Source: Glebionis coronaria
Taxonomy: Eukaryota > Streptophyta > Magnoliopsida > Asterales > Asteraceae
Direction: 5' to 3'
DNA length: 64,000 bases
NCBI GenBank assembly: GCA_025667525.1
Contig: CM046877.1
Coordinates: 293,070,364 to 293,134,363, forward strand
The notes under the pieces were generated by a model. It ran no database searches. It saw nothing but the letters and a program-made list of their open reading frames with translations, and was not told the DNA's origin. A program made the translations under genes and the position numbers. Of the stretch, positions 47,812 to 58,569 are shown in pieces; the stretch's first letter is position 1, and each line of letters begins with the position of its first letter.

Positions 47812-48393
47812 CTAAACATTGGCATGATGGTTGGAGATGGTGCACTGATTTCTGACAAGCTCATTCATCATTTTGTAGAATCTCGAGTAATATGTGTCAA
47901 TGGATTCACCATCTTCAGATGTGAATTTTCCAAACTCCCAAAGTAGATTAGTCTCGAGATCTTGAACATTGATCGACTCACCTTGCTTCAATCGATGAAT
48001 TGCATTCCACATTTCCATAGCATTAGTACATGCATCAGCTATGGAATAGATATCGTTATCAATTCCAGTGAGTATGAAGTTTAAGGCATTAGCTTCAGCT
48101 TGGAGGAGTTTCTTTTTCTCAGCAGAACATGTGTCAAAATCCTCCATAGCTCGTATAGTTGATGAAGTACCATCCTCTGCCTGTGTGGTAATTTGTCTGA
48201 ATTCAAAAACTGGAGGTGGATTCTCAAGGCAGTGACGAAGAGCAGTTCGGTTTTCTTTTCCGTCGAGAAATCTGAGAAAACAAGATCTCCATTGAACGTA
48301 GCAACCGGCAGTGAGCACAGGTGGATTACCGTTGCCACCTTGTTCCAAACGAATTGGATTAGCAGTTGCAATGTTGATGTTGTTGTTAGACAT
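47812..48393 (-). pseudogene. Copia-A gag, N-terminal capsid domain
   Basis: This 193-codon frame starts MSNNNINIATANPIRLEQGG, the same start as Copia-B gag. It covers most of the copia gag polypeptide domain (W...F..L....A..LW..L). It stops at TAG (47812-47814) where Copia-B has CAG, another C-to-T change at a glutamine codon. Confidence 0.85.
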
Positions 48394-48726
48394 GGTGAAT
48401 ACTTGTGAATGAATTGCAGATCTTAGTGGATTTGTTGTGATGATGTGTGGTTAAAAATGAAATTCTGAATATTCATAAAAAATTTCTCAGTCCGACAATA
48501 AATTCCTCAGTCTGACAAAACGATAAGCCGACAAATTTTGTATCGCCATATTTTGAATTTGAGTTAGAAATAGCCAAAAACTAGTAGGGAAAAAATTTGA
48601 TTTTACTTTACCTAAATTTTTTTTATTTTTTTTATTTTTTAATCTTCGTGCAAACGAAGTTCCGAAACTAGTCTAGATAGTGGCTAAGTCTAAAAATTAC
48701 TCAAACAAAATATCTATCGGAATGTC
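48394..48726 (-). other. Copia-A leader remnant
   Basis: These 333 bases of 5' leader align with 59160-59492 of Copia-B (TTTGTCAGACTGAGGAATT, CTAGTTTTTGGCTATTTC). The last bases (TATCGGAATGTC) are the first unit of the ATTCCGAT array, after which the sequence switches to the Athila-2 LTR. Confidence 0.8.
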
Positions 48727-49157
48727 TAATAAGTGTGAAAACACTTATTCTTTTACCACTTATTTCCAATAATAACAAGACCAAAACGTGTGATTTATGT
48801 CGTAAAAGTCGGAATTATGCGTGGTTTGTGTTTTTATTGTGTTTTAGGACCAAAATATTAAAAAGGAAGAAAACACGGGCTTTCACGGGCTTTTATTAAA
48901 GAAAACGGAAAAAGACGAAGTCAAAAGATCAAGAGTGCAAAAAGAACGGAAGTCCAAGGCCTATTCTGAAGATTTATCGAAGAAAAAGTCAAAAGACGGA
49001 AGTTTAACGAAGTCGAAGAACTTAAGTCTAATAGAAGAAGAAGATTACAAGACAAGTTCAAATCCCAAGACGACAAAGACGAAGAATTAAAGTCGAGTCG
49101 AGAAAACGTGAAGAAAGCAAGAAAGAAGATGCAACACATGCACTCCTTCCACCTTCC

Positions 49158-49190
49158 CTATAAATACCCTCCTAATAGTCATTAGGAGGG
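49158..49190 (+). promoter_or_regulatory. Athila-2 TATA box and adjoining palindrome
   Basis: CTATAAATA (49158-49166) is followed at once by a perfect 10-base inverted repeat, CCCTCCTAAT-AGTC-ATTAGGAGGG (49167-49190). The start site, typically ~30 bases past TATA in plants, would fall at the end of the palindrome. The copia LTRs have the same arrangement with unrelated arms apart from the CCCTC start. Confidence 0.7.
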
Positions 49191-49739
49191 TGGTTAGAGT
49201 TTTTAGTTAATTTTTCACTTTTTAGTTTTCTCTAGTTTTAGAGAGAGAAAGTCTTAAACTTTCTCTCACTAGTTCATCTTTTTCTTTTAATCTTTCAAGA
49301 TTAAACACTTTGTATTGCTTATTTTTATTAATCAAGTTCATTTTAAGCTTTTATTTCTTAATCTCATTCTACTTTTCTTTGATTTAAGATTGATTTTGAT
49401 GTGATTATCATGTGATCCGTGTTGTTCTAATTGATTTCATGCTAAAAAGTTAATCTTTTGATCATTTTATAAGTTTTCATTTGATTAAGCTTTAAGACTT
49501 TTGTGCTTATTGGCTTATTTTTATGATTATCTTATTTTTCTTATTAAATAGTTTTACTAAAAAGTTTATGTTTTTATGGTTTGATCTAAAAAGTTGATCA
49601 ATTTCGAGTTGAATAAGTTGATCAAAGTGCTTATTTGATTCGATTGATTATTTGGATTGATAAGTTTCGGGTGTTAGCTTAGAATTTTAGCTTATTCCCT
49701 AGCTTTTCCTATTTCCACAATTTTTGGAAAGGGTGATAA

Positions 49740-50080
49740 AGCCCCTTTCCGATTGGCCTGTTCCGACCAGGTGTCCCCTCCTAACCGTTTTCCATTATTT
49801 TCGGAAAGGGTGGTAAAACCCCTTTCCGATTGGTGCATATTCCGACAGGGCCCATCTTCACATTCCGACGGTATCACTTCTCCGTATTCCGATTGGAGTG
49901 ATTTTGAATATTCCGATTGATAGTCTTGTATCCCCGATATTCCGACGGTAAGTTTATACTTACATTCCGATTGGGGCATTTGTAGTATTCCGATTTGTCA
50001 GCATTTGCTACATTCCGATTGCTACCACTCTTCCACCATATTCCGACCATCCGATCGGAAAACATTCTGATCGGGTCTCC
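49740..50080 (+). repeat. ATTCCGAT-type motif array in Athila-2 LTR
   Basis: About 14 copies of TTCCGATTGG, ATTCCGACGG, ATTCCGATTG and variants at irregular 15-35 base spacing, ending with the palindromic CCGATCGG. The larger context GGAAAGGGTG.TAAA.CCCCTTTCCGATTGG occurs twice (about 49726 and 49802). The same motif family fills the Copia-B leader. Confidence 0.8.
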
Positions 50081-50419
50081 TTTTGCATTGTTTTGGTTTC
50101 TTTCGATATCACTTTCTTATAGTACTTTTTATTTTCTGAAAATTTTCCAAGTGTTAGTTTTGTTTAGTGAGTTAGTACTTTTCCATTGTCACCTTTAAGT
50201 TGTATGCATTTGTTTTTACTCGTTATTCAAATTAATCTTTTAACTTCCATTTACTCAACGACATTTTAATTACTTGCAATTAGTTAAAAAAAAAAAAACC
50301 AAACCATTCTCTTGATCCACCAAAAGACGATTGAGTCGCACTTAAGACCGGTTTTCAATTCAAAAAGATTCGGAACTATAACGAAATTTTCTATTTGGTG
50401 TAAAATCTCAAATATTAAA

Positions 50420-50434
50420 TGGCGCCGCTGCCGG
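50420..50434 (+). promoter_or_regulatory. Athila-2 primer binding site
   Basis: TGGCGCCGCTGCCGG is shared with Athila-1 except the last base. TGGCGCC fits a tRNA-Asp type primer. Confidence 0.8.
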
Positions 50435-50636
50435 CTCTTTTCGTTAAGATAAACGGTTTCTAGTGAGAGACGCATTGAATTTTGGGATCCGTTCTTTGAA
50501 CGTTATTGCTATAAAAATTTCCAAAAATCCTAAAAAATATAAAACTCTTCAAAAATACAAAAACATTAAAAAACCTATAAAAACCAAAAATATTATATAG
50601 ATATTCTCTTTGTGTATATTTTTCTTCTGCAGGTGC

Positions 50637-51224
50637 ATGCGTACTAGATCTACGAACTATTCTGAGCCCGAGACTCTTGAAGATTTAGATATGGCTGGTG
50701 TTAACAACAACAATAATCACCCACCTCAAAACAATTTGAATAACAACAACAACAACAACAATGTCCTTCTACCTGATTTACGAACCATGGAGGAATTGTG
50801 CCAACCCACCATGAACGGACGCGGAGGCCCGATTGCGCCAATGCACGTCACGGCTCAGGAGTTTTCGTTGAAGCATCACATGATACAACAAGTGCAAACG
50901 AACCCATTTCGTGGAATTCCGGATGATGATGCCAACAAACACCTCGACAAATTCATTACCATTACCCAAAGCATGAAGTGCCCCGGTGTTTCTATGGATG
51001 ACCTTCGCCTTCAACTTTTTCCACACTCGCTTTCTCACCACGCCGAAAAATGGTTTGACCGTCTTCCTAAGAATTCTATTCATACGTGGAATGACATGAC
51101 TCAACGCTTTTTATCGCGCTACTTTCCACCATCCATGGTCACTAGCCTTCGTAACCAAATCAGTGATTTATGCAAGAGAATGATGAATCGCTTTTCGATG
51201 CTTGGGAACGTTACAATGATTTGA
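50637..51224 (+). pseudogene. Athila-2 gag, N-terminal part
   Basis: I place the start at the ATG encoding MRTRSTN (50637), shared with Athila-1 gag, rather than the earlier ATG at 50610. A 3' splice-like TTTTTCTTCTGCAG ends at 50632. The protein has asparagine runs (NNNNN, then eight N) and the capsid core TNPFRGIPDDDANKHLDKFI, RLQLFPHSLS.HAEKWFD and W..M..RFLSRYFPP. It goes out of frame at about 51166-51168, where one T is missing from a T run compared with the frame required downstream. Gag then continues in the 51170-56284 frame. Confidence 0.8.
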
Positions 51225-54200
51225 TCGACCGCTGTCCTAATCACAATATGCTCCCCGTCACTCTCATTGACACCTTTTACAATGGTCTCACTTTTCGTGA
51301 TCGTGACACGATCAATGCCGCCGCCGGTGGTACTTTTATGAAAAGGAGACCGGAGGAGTGTCGAGAGTTGATTGAAAACATGACTACTCACCACAACAAT
51401 TGGGATTCTTCCGCATCCTCAAGATCTAATCAGAGAGTCAATGTTTCATCTACTTCTTCCACCACCAACCCGTCTATTTTGGAACGTGCTATTCTCGATA
51501 TTAACAAAAGTCTCCAAATTTTGACTTCTAACCAAACTCAACAAGCTAAAGCCGTTGCTCTTTCTTGTGACACATGTGGTGGTCCTCATTCCTACAATGA
51601 GTGTCCTTCTACTCATGGCAATTATTCTGAAGACGTTAACGCAGCATATGGTACTTATCCTACGGGCGGTTATCAAGCTCGCCCTCAAGGAGACCGTAAC
51701 TTGCTAAGTTATCGTTCCAACAATTATCTTGCTCCTCCCGGTTTCCCTCCTGCAAACCAAAACCAACAACAAAGCTACAACCGCAACAACCAATCCCAAC
51801 CTCGTGCTCAAAATCAATATCAATCCCAAAGAAACCCATACCCAACTCAAGGAAATTCTCAAGCTTACCAAACTCCACCTCTCAATCAACCGATGGCTGT
51901 TAACCAAGACGTCGAGACGTTCATGAAGACTAATCGTGAGATGGTGACGAATCTTCAGAGTCAATTTGTCAACTTGAAGAATGACATGGTGAAACAAGGG
52001 AGCGATATTCGAGCCGAGCTAAGGAATGATATGGCCAAACACAGCAATGATATTAATGCCAACATGCAAAACTCTTTTAACAATCAAGCCCTTCACCTTC
52101 GTGATATGATTGGTTCGCTCATCCAAAGTAATCAACCCTCTGCTTCGGGTACTCTTCCGAGTAATACCGTTGCGAATCCAAGAGGGGAGATGAAAGCAAT
52201 CACCACTCGTAGTGGAAAAGGTTATATGGAACCCGAGCTTCCTACACCTCCACCGGTGATTGTGACCAAGGAAAAAGAGCAACTTTCTTCATCTCCTTCA
52301 CCTTCTATCCCCATTTCCCCACCACCCGTGGTTGTGAGTGATCCTATTCCCTTAAAGCCTTCTTCTTCATCCAATATACCTTATCCTTCAAGGTTGAGGA
52401 AAGAGAAGCAAAAGAGCAAGGATGATATTCAGGTTTCAAACTTCCTAAAAATGTTTAAACAATTGAATTTTAACATCTCCTTTGCCGAGGCCCTCGCTCA
52501 CATGCCCAAATACGCTAAGATGTTTAAAGATCTTCTAAGTGATAAAGAAAAGCTCCTTGACATTGCTCAGACCCACCTTAATGAGAATTGCTCCGCAGTG
52601 CTCTTAAGGCAATTGCCCACCAAACTTGGTGATCCGGGTCGCTTCTTGATTCCTTGCAACTTCCCGGGAGTAGAGAATTGCATGGCCCTAGCCGATCTAG
52701 GTGCTAGTATAAACTTAATGCCTTTAAGTGTTTGGAAGCAATTATCTCTCCCCGAGCTAGTCCCCACCAAAATGACTTTGGAATTAGCCAACCGTACGGT
52801 TGCGTATCCAGTGGGGATAGCCGAAGATGTCTTTGTTGGCGTTGATAAATTCACCTTCCCGGCGGATTTTGTCGTCGTTGACTACGAGATGGATCCCCGT
52901 GTTCCATTAATCGTTGGACGTCCATTTCTGAGGACCGGTCGCACTCTTATTGATGTAGCCGCAGGCGAAATAATCATGAGAGTTGGTGACGATAAAATTG
53001 TCTTCAACATGGGTAAGATTTCTCAGCAACCTTATTCTTATGAGAGTATTAATGCTATTGATGTTCTCGATGAGGCTTGTGAAGAACATTTTCATGATGC
53101 TTGCAAAAGTACTTTCTCTTCTCTACCCAATGTTGAGACCGTTGCCTCAATTGCTCCAGCATTGACTCCTTTTGGAGAAAGTGACTTGGATGATTTCGAA
53201 GCTAGTTTGGGTCCTCTCGATATTAAGTATGATAATTTGTCCACCAATTGGGATGAAGACATTCGTACTATTGAGAGACTTCTCAATGAGGACCCGTTGT
53301 CTCCTCCTTCTCCTAAAGAGGTGACTAATGATGACCCATCATTAGTTTCACCATCTATTGAGGATCCTCCCACTCTCGAGCTTAAGGAACTACCTCCTCA
53401 TCTTGAGTACGTTTTCCTGGAAGACGACGAGAAGCTACCGGTCATCATCGCTAAGGATCTGAAAGAAGACGAAAAAGCAAGACTTGTCGATGTGATGAAG
53501 AAGCATAAAAGAGCTATCGCTTGGAAAATCTCCGACATCCGCGGAATTGATCCTCACTTTTGCACACATAAAATTCTCATGGAGGACGACTTTAAGCCCA
53601 CAATTCAAAGTCAACGAAGGGTGAATCCTAAAATCCATGACGTCATCAAAAAAGAGGTTATCAAACTTCTTGATGCGGGTATGATTTACCCTATTTCGGA
53701 TTCACCGTGGGTTAGTCCAGTCCATTGTGTGCCTAAGAAAGGCGGAATCACCGTTGTGCCCAATGCAAACAACGAGTTAATTCCTACCCGTCTCGTTACT
53801 GGGTGGAGAGTTTGTATAGACTACCGCAAACTCAATGATGCCACGAGAAAGGATCATTTCCCACTACCTTTTATGGACCAAATGCTTGAACGCTTAGCTG
53901 GTAATGAATATTACTGCTTTGTTGATGGTTTCTCGGGTTATTTTCAAATACCCATCGATCCCCAAGATCAAGAGAAGACAACATTCACTTGTCCCTATGG
54001 CACCTTTGCTTATAAACGAATGCCTTTTGGCTTATGCAATGCCCCCGGGACTTTCCAAAGGTGCATGTTGGCTATCTTCCATGACATGGTTGAGCAAACC
54101 ATGGAAGTCTTCATGGATGATTTCTCGGTCTTCGGGGATTCCTTCTCTGCTTGCCTTGCCAATTTGGAACGTATGCTTAAGCGGTGCGAAGACACTCGCC

Positions 54201-56284
54201 TTGTTCTGAATTGGGAAAAATGCCATTTTATGGTCAAAGAAGGCATTGTGCTAGGACACAAAATCTCTAAAGCCGGTCTTGAAGTCGACCGTGCTAAAGT
54301 AGATGTCATAGCTAAATTACCTCCACCTTCAACCGTGAAGGGTGTGAGAAGTTTTCTGGGTCATGCGGGCTTCTATCGTAGATTCATTCAAGATTTCTCT
54401 AAAATCGCTCGCCCGATGACCCACCTCTTGGAAAAAGATACTCCCTTTATCTTTTCTAAAGAGTGTCTCGAAGCCTTCAATCTTCTCAAGGATAAGCTAA
54501 CTAAGGCACCGGTCTTGGTTACCCCTAATTGGGAGCTGCCTTTTGAATTGATGTGCGATGCTAGCGACTTTGCTATTGGTGCGGTTTTGGGCCAAAGAGT
54601 GAATAAACACTTCCAACCAATCCACTATGCTAACAAAACAATGACGGGGGATCAATTGCATTATACGACAACCGAAAAAGAGCTTTTAGCTGTTGTCTAT
54701 GCTTTTGAGAAATTTCGCCCCTACCTTGTTTTATCCACCACCATCGTATACACGGACCATTCCGCGTTGAAGTACTTGATGACAAAGAACGATTCTAAGC
54801 CAAGACTTCTTCGCTGGGTTTTGCTCCTTCAAGAATTCAACATTGAAATTCGTGATAAGAAGGGAGCCGAAAACCTGGCCGCGGATCATTTGAGTCGACT
54901 TGAGGATCCATATCAGGGGGATCATCCGAACAAAGAGATCAATGACTCTTTCCCCCTGGAGACTCTAATGTCTATAAATCTCAATCTTGATGGCACCCCG
55001 TGGTTTGCAGACATTGCAAACTACTTAGCGGGTGGTATTCTCATCCAAGGGTTAACATCCCAACTAAAGAAGAAGTTCTTGAACGATGTTAAGACTTACT
55101 TTTGGGATGACCCTTATCTATTCAAACAGTGTGCTGATCTGATTATTCGTCGTTGTGTTGACGGACCGGCAGCTTTTGACATTCTTCAAGCTTGCCACAA
55201 AGGACCCACCGGTGGTCACTTTGGTCCCAACTACACCGCTAAGAAAGTGTTTGATTCTGGATTCTACTGGCCCACCATTTATCGTGACGCTCACGAAATG
55301 GTTAAGCATTGTGATGCTTGCCAACGTCAAGGCAAGATCACACATAAGGATGAGATGCCTCAAAATTTCATACAGGAATGTGAAATCTTTGACGTATGGG
55401 GCATCGACTTTATGGGGCCATTTCCATCATCCAAAGGGAACAAGTACATCCTCGTCGCCGTCGACTACGTCTCTAAATGGGTTGAAGCTAAGGCTCTTCC
55501 TACGAATGATGCGAGGGTGGTTGTGAACTTTTTGAAGCAGCTTTTCGCTCGATTTGGCGTTCCTCGTGCTATCATCAGTGACCGCGGGACTCATTTTTGC
55601 AACGATCAATTTGCGAGAGTCATGGCAAAGTATGGTGTCACTCACCGTCTTTCCACCGCCTATCATCCCCAAACCAATGGGCAAGCCGAGATATCCAACC
55701 GTGGCTTGAAGAGAATTTTGGAGCGTACTGTAGGAGAGCATCGTGCCGCGTGGGCCGATAAGTTAGATGATGCTCTGTGGGCTTTCCGTAATGCTTACAA
55801 GACCCCAATCGGTTGTACACCTTATCGTCTTGTGTACGGGAAAGCCTGCCACCTACCCATCGAGCTGGAACATAAGGCGCACTGGGCCTTGAAGTGGGCT
55901 AACTTCGACATTATCAAAGCCGGTGATCATCGCAAGGTTCAACTCAACGAGCTAAATGAACTGCGGAATGAAGCTTATGAGAACTCGCTGATCTACAAGG
56001 AAAAGACGAAGATTATCCACGATGCTAAAATCAAGAACCGAGAGTTCCACGTTGGTGATCAAGTCTTACTCTTTAACTCTCGGTTGAAGATCTTCTCTGG
56101 CAAGTTGAAGAGCCGCTGGACTGGTCCATTCACCGTCGCCAAAGTCTTTCCGTATGGGACCATTGAGCTTTCTCAGCCGAATGGGCCCAATTTTAAGGTG
56201 AATGGCCAGCGGCTGAAGTTGTACTATGGTGAGGACATCTCCCACGAGATGATTCCATCCCTCACCACGTTCCCCATGAACTAA
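51170..56284 (+). CDS. Athila-2 gag C-terminus-protease-RT-RNase H-integrase
   Basis: This is an uninterrupted 1704-codon frame. It carries: rest of capsid; zinc-knuckle-like CDTCGGPH...C (residues ~132-144); N/Q-rich tract (~185-250); aspartic protease ADLGAS (D ~509); reverse transcriptase with [10 protein letters not shown] and FMDD (981-984); RNase H from about [12 protein letters not shown] (~1130); integrase with H...H..CDAC zinc motif (~1346-1390) and catalytic D1413, D1471 and E1507, a D-D-E with exactly 35 residues between the last two; and a [11 protein letters not shown]...GKLKSRW.GPF C-terminal module. The first ATG is within gag, so normal expression would need the broken upstream gag frame. 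No other defect is visible. Confidence 0.9.
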   Translation: MQENDESLFDAWERYNDLIDRCPNHNMLPVTLIDTFYNGLTFRDRDTINAAAGGTFMKRRPEECRELIENMTTHHNNWDSSASSRSNQRVNVSSTSSTTNPSILERAILDINKSLQILTSNQTQQAKAVALSCDTCGGPHSYNECPSTHGNYSEDVNAAYGTYPTGGYQARPQGDRNLLSYRSNNYLAPPGFPPANQNQQQSYNRNNQSQPRAQNQYQSQRNPYPTQGNSQAYQTPPLNQPMAVNQDVETFMKTNREMVTNLQSQFVNLKNDMVKQGSDIRAELRNDMAKHSNDINANMQNSFNNQALHLRDMIGSLIQSNQPSASGTLPSNTVANPRGEMKAITTRSGKGYMEPELPTPPPVIVTKEKEQLSSSPSPSIPISPPPVVVSDPIPLKPSSSSNIPYPSRLRKEKQKSKDDIQVSNFLKMFKQLNFNISFAEALAHMPKYAKMFKDLLSDKEKLLDIAQTHLNENCSAVLLRQLPTKLGDPGRFLIPCNFPGVENCMALADLGASINLMPLSVWKQLSLPELVPTKMTLELANRTVAYPVGIAEDVFVGVDKFTFPADFVVVDYEMDPRVPLIVGRPFLRTGRTLIDVAAGEIIMRVGDDKIVFNMGKISQQPYSYESINAIDVLDEACEEHFHDACKSTFSSLPNVETVASIAPALTPFGESDLDDFEASLGPLDIKYDNLSTNWDEDIRTIERLLNEDPLSPPSPKEVTNDDPSLVSPSIEDPPTLELKELPPHLEYVFLEDDEKLPVIIAKDLKEDEKARLVDVMKKHKRAIAWKISDIRGIDPHFCTHKILMEDDFKPTIQSQRRVNPKIHDVIKKEVIKLLDAGMIYPISDSPWVSPVHCVPKKGGITVVPNANNELIPTRLVTGWRVCIDYRKLNDATRKDHFPLPFMDQMLERLAGNEYYCFVDGFSGYFQIPIDPQDQEKTTFTCPYGTFAYKRMPFGLCNAPGTFQRCMLAIFHDMVEQTMEVFMDDFSVFGDSFSACLANLERMLKRCEDTRLVLNWEKCHFMVKEGIVLGHKISKAGLEVDRAKVDVIAKLPPPSTVKGVRSFLGHAGFYRRFIQDFSKIARPMTHLLEKDTPFIFSKECLEAFNLLKDKLTKAPVLVTPNWELPFELMCDASDFAIGAVLGQRVNKHFQPIHYANKTMTGDQLHYTTTEKELLAVVYAFEKFRPYLVLSTTIVYTDHSALKYLMTKNDSKPRLLRWVLLLQEFNIEIRDKKGAENLAADHLSRLEDPYQGDHPNKEINDSFPLETLMSINLNLDGTPWFADIANYLAGGILIQGLTSQLKKKFLNDVKTYFWDDPYLFKQCADLIIRRCVDGPAAFDILQACHKGPTGGHFGPNYTAKKVFDSGFYWPTIYRDAHEMVKHCDACQRQGKITHKDEMPQNFIQECEIFDVWGIDFMGPFPSSKGNKYILVAVDYVSKWVEAKALPTNDARVVVNFLKQLFARFGVPRAIISDRGTHFCNDQFARVMAKYGVTHRLSTAYHPQTNGQAEISNRGLKRILERTVGEHRAAWADKLDDALWAFRNAYKTPIGCTPYRLVYGKACHLPIELEHKAHWALKWANFDIIKAGDHRKVQLNELNELRNEAYENSLIYKEKTKIIHDAKIKNREFHVGDQVLLFNSRLKIFSGKLKSRWTGPFTVAKVFPYGTIELSQPNGPNFKVNGQRLKLYYGEDISHEMIPSLTTFPMN

Positions 56285-58195
56285 AATTGGGTCGAGTCAG
56301 GCTCATGACTCGGTGAACAAAAACAAGCGCTTCTCGGGAGGCAACCCGTGTTCTATCCTTTACTGCTTTCATAATAAGTGTAGGGGGAGCCCCGCATATG
56401 TTTGTTGTCTTGTTTCTTGTGCTGTGCAGGGATTAAAGCTTCAGAGAGCATCTTGATGACTTTTGACGAACCGTGATACCGTGTTTCCCATCTTCCTGGT
56501 TCTATCCTAAACTCTTGTGATTCAATATTTCATATTCTATATGTTCACATTGAATTCACTTTAGTTGTCCTTTCCTTAGCAAGATTTAAACAAAGTGCAC
56601 AATGTCCTAAGTGTAGGGGAGTTTACTCCCACATGCTTAAACATTGAGGACAATGTTTATCTCAAGTGTAGGGGGGACTTCTAGCGAAGTAAGTGGTCTT
56701 TTCCATGAATTTGCCCTCATTTTAACCGGAAAATTTGATTTTTCGACATTTTTCAAAATTTTTAATCTATTTTGGCCTAGTTGTATAGTTGTATTTGCCT
56801 TTATTATGTTTCCTTTGCTAGAATAAATTTTTAATAAAGTGGTTTTAGAATTTTCTTAGTCGTGAACATTTTGACTCAACCCGAGTTTACTGGCCTAAGT
56901 TTACTCTAGCTAGTATCCTTAACGTGTTTAAGTCAAGTTTTGCTAGGCTTTTATATAGGGAGCTATAAAACGCGAAAGTCTCAACTCTCACGGGTTAAGA
57001 ACAAGAACTTTTCGCAAGTTCCTATAATTGATCCTAGAGAGTTGTTTATCAAGGGAACTTTAAAATGCGGTTTCTAAACTTGAAAAAGTCTAAGAAGTTG
57101 CAAGATCCTATAGGCGACTCGAAAACCCAAAACTTTGATTTAATAGGCTAGGCATCCACGAATCTAATTACTTGAGATTTTAAACTGTGGAGAACGAGAG
57201 ATGACAGAGTCAATTATAAGTTCGGTATTCTTTCGTAAATTTATATGAGTTAATTATGAGCCTATTCTCCCTCCGCTTGCTAATAAATTAATCTGCTAAT
57301 AAATAAGGTTGTATGATTTAAAAGGTTACTTAGCTTCTAGCCCCAGATCGTTTAAAAGTTGCTCGGTAATGACGAGAGTTCATAGCCAAGGCATAACTTA
57401 TGAAGCGGGGCGCGAAGATTGGCGAGTCCGAAAAGGCCCTAACAAGGCATGAGGGCTACATTTTGTTGCTAAATATCCAAAAGTGATGTGAAGAATCATT
57501 TATCAAAAATCAATATGAAGGATCGAGACACACGACGAAAAGCAAGAACTCCCCAAAAGTCATGGAGAAGTCTATCCGAAAAGACCCTAACAAGGTATGA
57601 GGATAAATAGATCCAAGTCCTAAAAGGAGGCGGATCGTTGTATATCAAAGTCCAAAATAAAGATTGGAGAAAAATGAAGAAGTCGTGGTCCAAAGATGAA
57701 GAATCTCTCAAAAACTTCAAGTGAAGAAATTCCTATTATGAAGAGAAGACCATAATTTCAAGAACGTCTCTCGAAGTTTCGAAGTATGAAGTCGCTGCCA
57801 AATATCGGCCCGAGAAAGGTCTCAAATCGCGAACCAAGTTATGCCAAGATATGAACTTTCTGATATCCCGAGAAGCAGTTTTAAAAGATTTGGTCCTTTA
57901 GCTAACTATTGATTAAATCGTTCACCTTATTTTCGGACTAAATAACTATCGAAATAAGTCAAACAATGCATCCTCGTGATCATTCAAGACAAAAATAAAA
58001 TATAAGAGATACACCTAGGAATAAGGGAGTCTAAGTGAATAATTGGCCCACATGAGTTCGTGATAGTTTGCTAACTTATAATAACAATGATCTCGTTTTT
58101 AAGCTTGGTATGGGGAACGTGAAACTTGAGGATGATAAACGTTCATGACCGCCAAAACCCAATGTAAGTTTTTAATTTCTTAACTTATTTCTATC
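56285..58195 (+). other. Athila-2 3' non-coding region
   Basis: I find no credible ORF here. Three purine tracts of the form AGTGTAGGGG occur at 56376-56389, 56609-56620 and 56664-56676. The last two each follow an ACAATGT word. The remainder (56880-58195) contains scattered purine-rich stretches, with phrases such as AAAAGGCCCTAACAAGG (57432) and AAAGACCCTAACAAGGTATGAGG (57580) forming a ~150-base diverged duplication. It ends at CTATC, the likely target duplication of Copia-B. Confidence 0.6.
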
Positions 58196-58553
58196 TGTTA
58201 GCCCTATATTTTATATAGTCGAACAAGAATGTAATAGGTCATCTTAGTCGTTAAAAGGTCTTGTATTGTAATAGGTTAGTCGGGAAAACCGGGCTTGGAC
58301 TTTAAGCTAATATTGTATAAGTTAGGGGCGTAAGCCCAAAACAAAGCCAAGCCCGGCCCAAGATAAAGCCCACAAAGGCCTTAGAGCCGTGGGGTATATA
58401 ACCCTCTTTCACATGTGAAAGAGGGTGTTGGTTCATTTCATTAAACACATAGTTTTAGTGTAAACCTTCCACTTCTCTCTCTACTTTCTCTCTCTACTTT
58501 TCTCCTCTTTCTCTCTCTAAGAATCTTGTGTTATGGATTAAATGGGAACAACA
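58196..58553 (+). repeat. Copia-B 5' LTR
   Basis: This 358-base LTR runs TGTTAGCCC to GGGAACAACA. It contains TGGGCC-type words, TATATA (58395-58400), a perfect 26-base palindrome (58401-58426) and a CT-rich tract (58470-58520). It matches the Copia-A LTR in every part. Confidence 0.9.
58401..58426 (+). promoter_or_regulatory. Palindrome downstream of TATA in Copia-B LTR
   Basis: ACCCTCTTTCA-CATG-TGAAAGAGGGT is a perfect self-complementary 26-mer starting at the TATA box end. Copia-A keeps the pairing with one compensated change. Confidence 0.75.
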
Positions 58554-58555
58554 TT

Positions 58556-58569
58556 TGGTATCAAGAGCC
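58556..58569 (+). promoter_or_regulatory. Copia-B primer binding site
   Basis: TGGTATCAAGAGCC lies two bases after the LTR. It equals the initiator tRNA-Met complement with one extra A. Confidence 0.75.

Larger units (their letters stand above)
37923..48726 (-). mobile_element. Copia-A: Sirevirus-type Ty1/copia element, decayed
   Basis: This minus-strand element contains the 3' LTR (37923-38286), polypurine tract, a 2.6 kb non-coding 3' region with extra polypurine tracts, RNase H, RT, integrase, protease and a very long coiled-coil gag. It parallels Copia-B throughout. The integrase-RT-RNase H order defines copia. The long gag and multiple polypurine tracts fit the Sirevirus lineage. Its 5' leader ends at TATCGGAATGTC (48715-48726), inside the motif array seen complete in Copia-B, where Athila-2 begins. 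The primer site and 5' LTR are therefore separated or lost. Confidence 0.85.
48727..50417 (+). repeat. Athila-2 5' LTR
   Basis: This LTR is ~1.69 kb. The left boundary follows from the Copia-A homology ending at 48726; the right end is just before the primer site. The first bases, TAATAAGTGT, start a 9-base inverted repeat (AATAAGTGT-GAAA-ACACTTATT, 48728-48749). The end can be read as ...CTCA (50410) or ...TATTA (50417). A TATA box lies at 49158 and an ATTCCGAT array at 49740-50080. No ORF looks genuine. Confidence 0.7.
48727..58195 (+). mobile_element. Athila-2: Athila-like Ty3/gypsy element, nearly intact 5' LTR to pol
   Basis: This plus-strand element contains an LTR (48727-50417), primer site (50420), gag with one frameshift, a full protease-RT-RNase H-integrase frame and ~1.9 kb of 3' non-coding DNA. 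It inserted into the Copia-A leader. Copia-B then inserted into its 3' region at 58196, so its 3' LTR is not in the window. No env-like ORF is visible after pol, although some Athila elements have one. Confidence 0.85.

Noticed and set aside
56644..56826. Possible env-like ORF after Athila-2 pol
   Set aside because: Only 60 codons, begins within purine tracts, and has no signal peptide plus fusion-type architecture.
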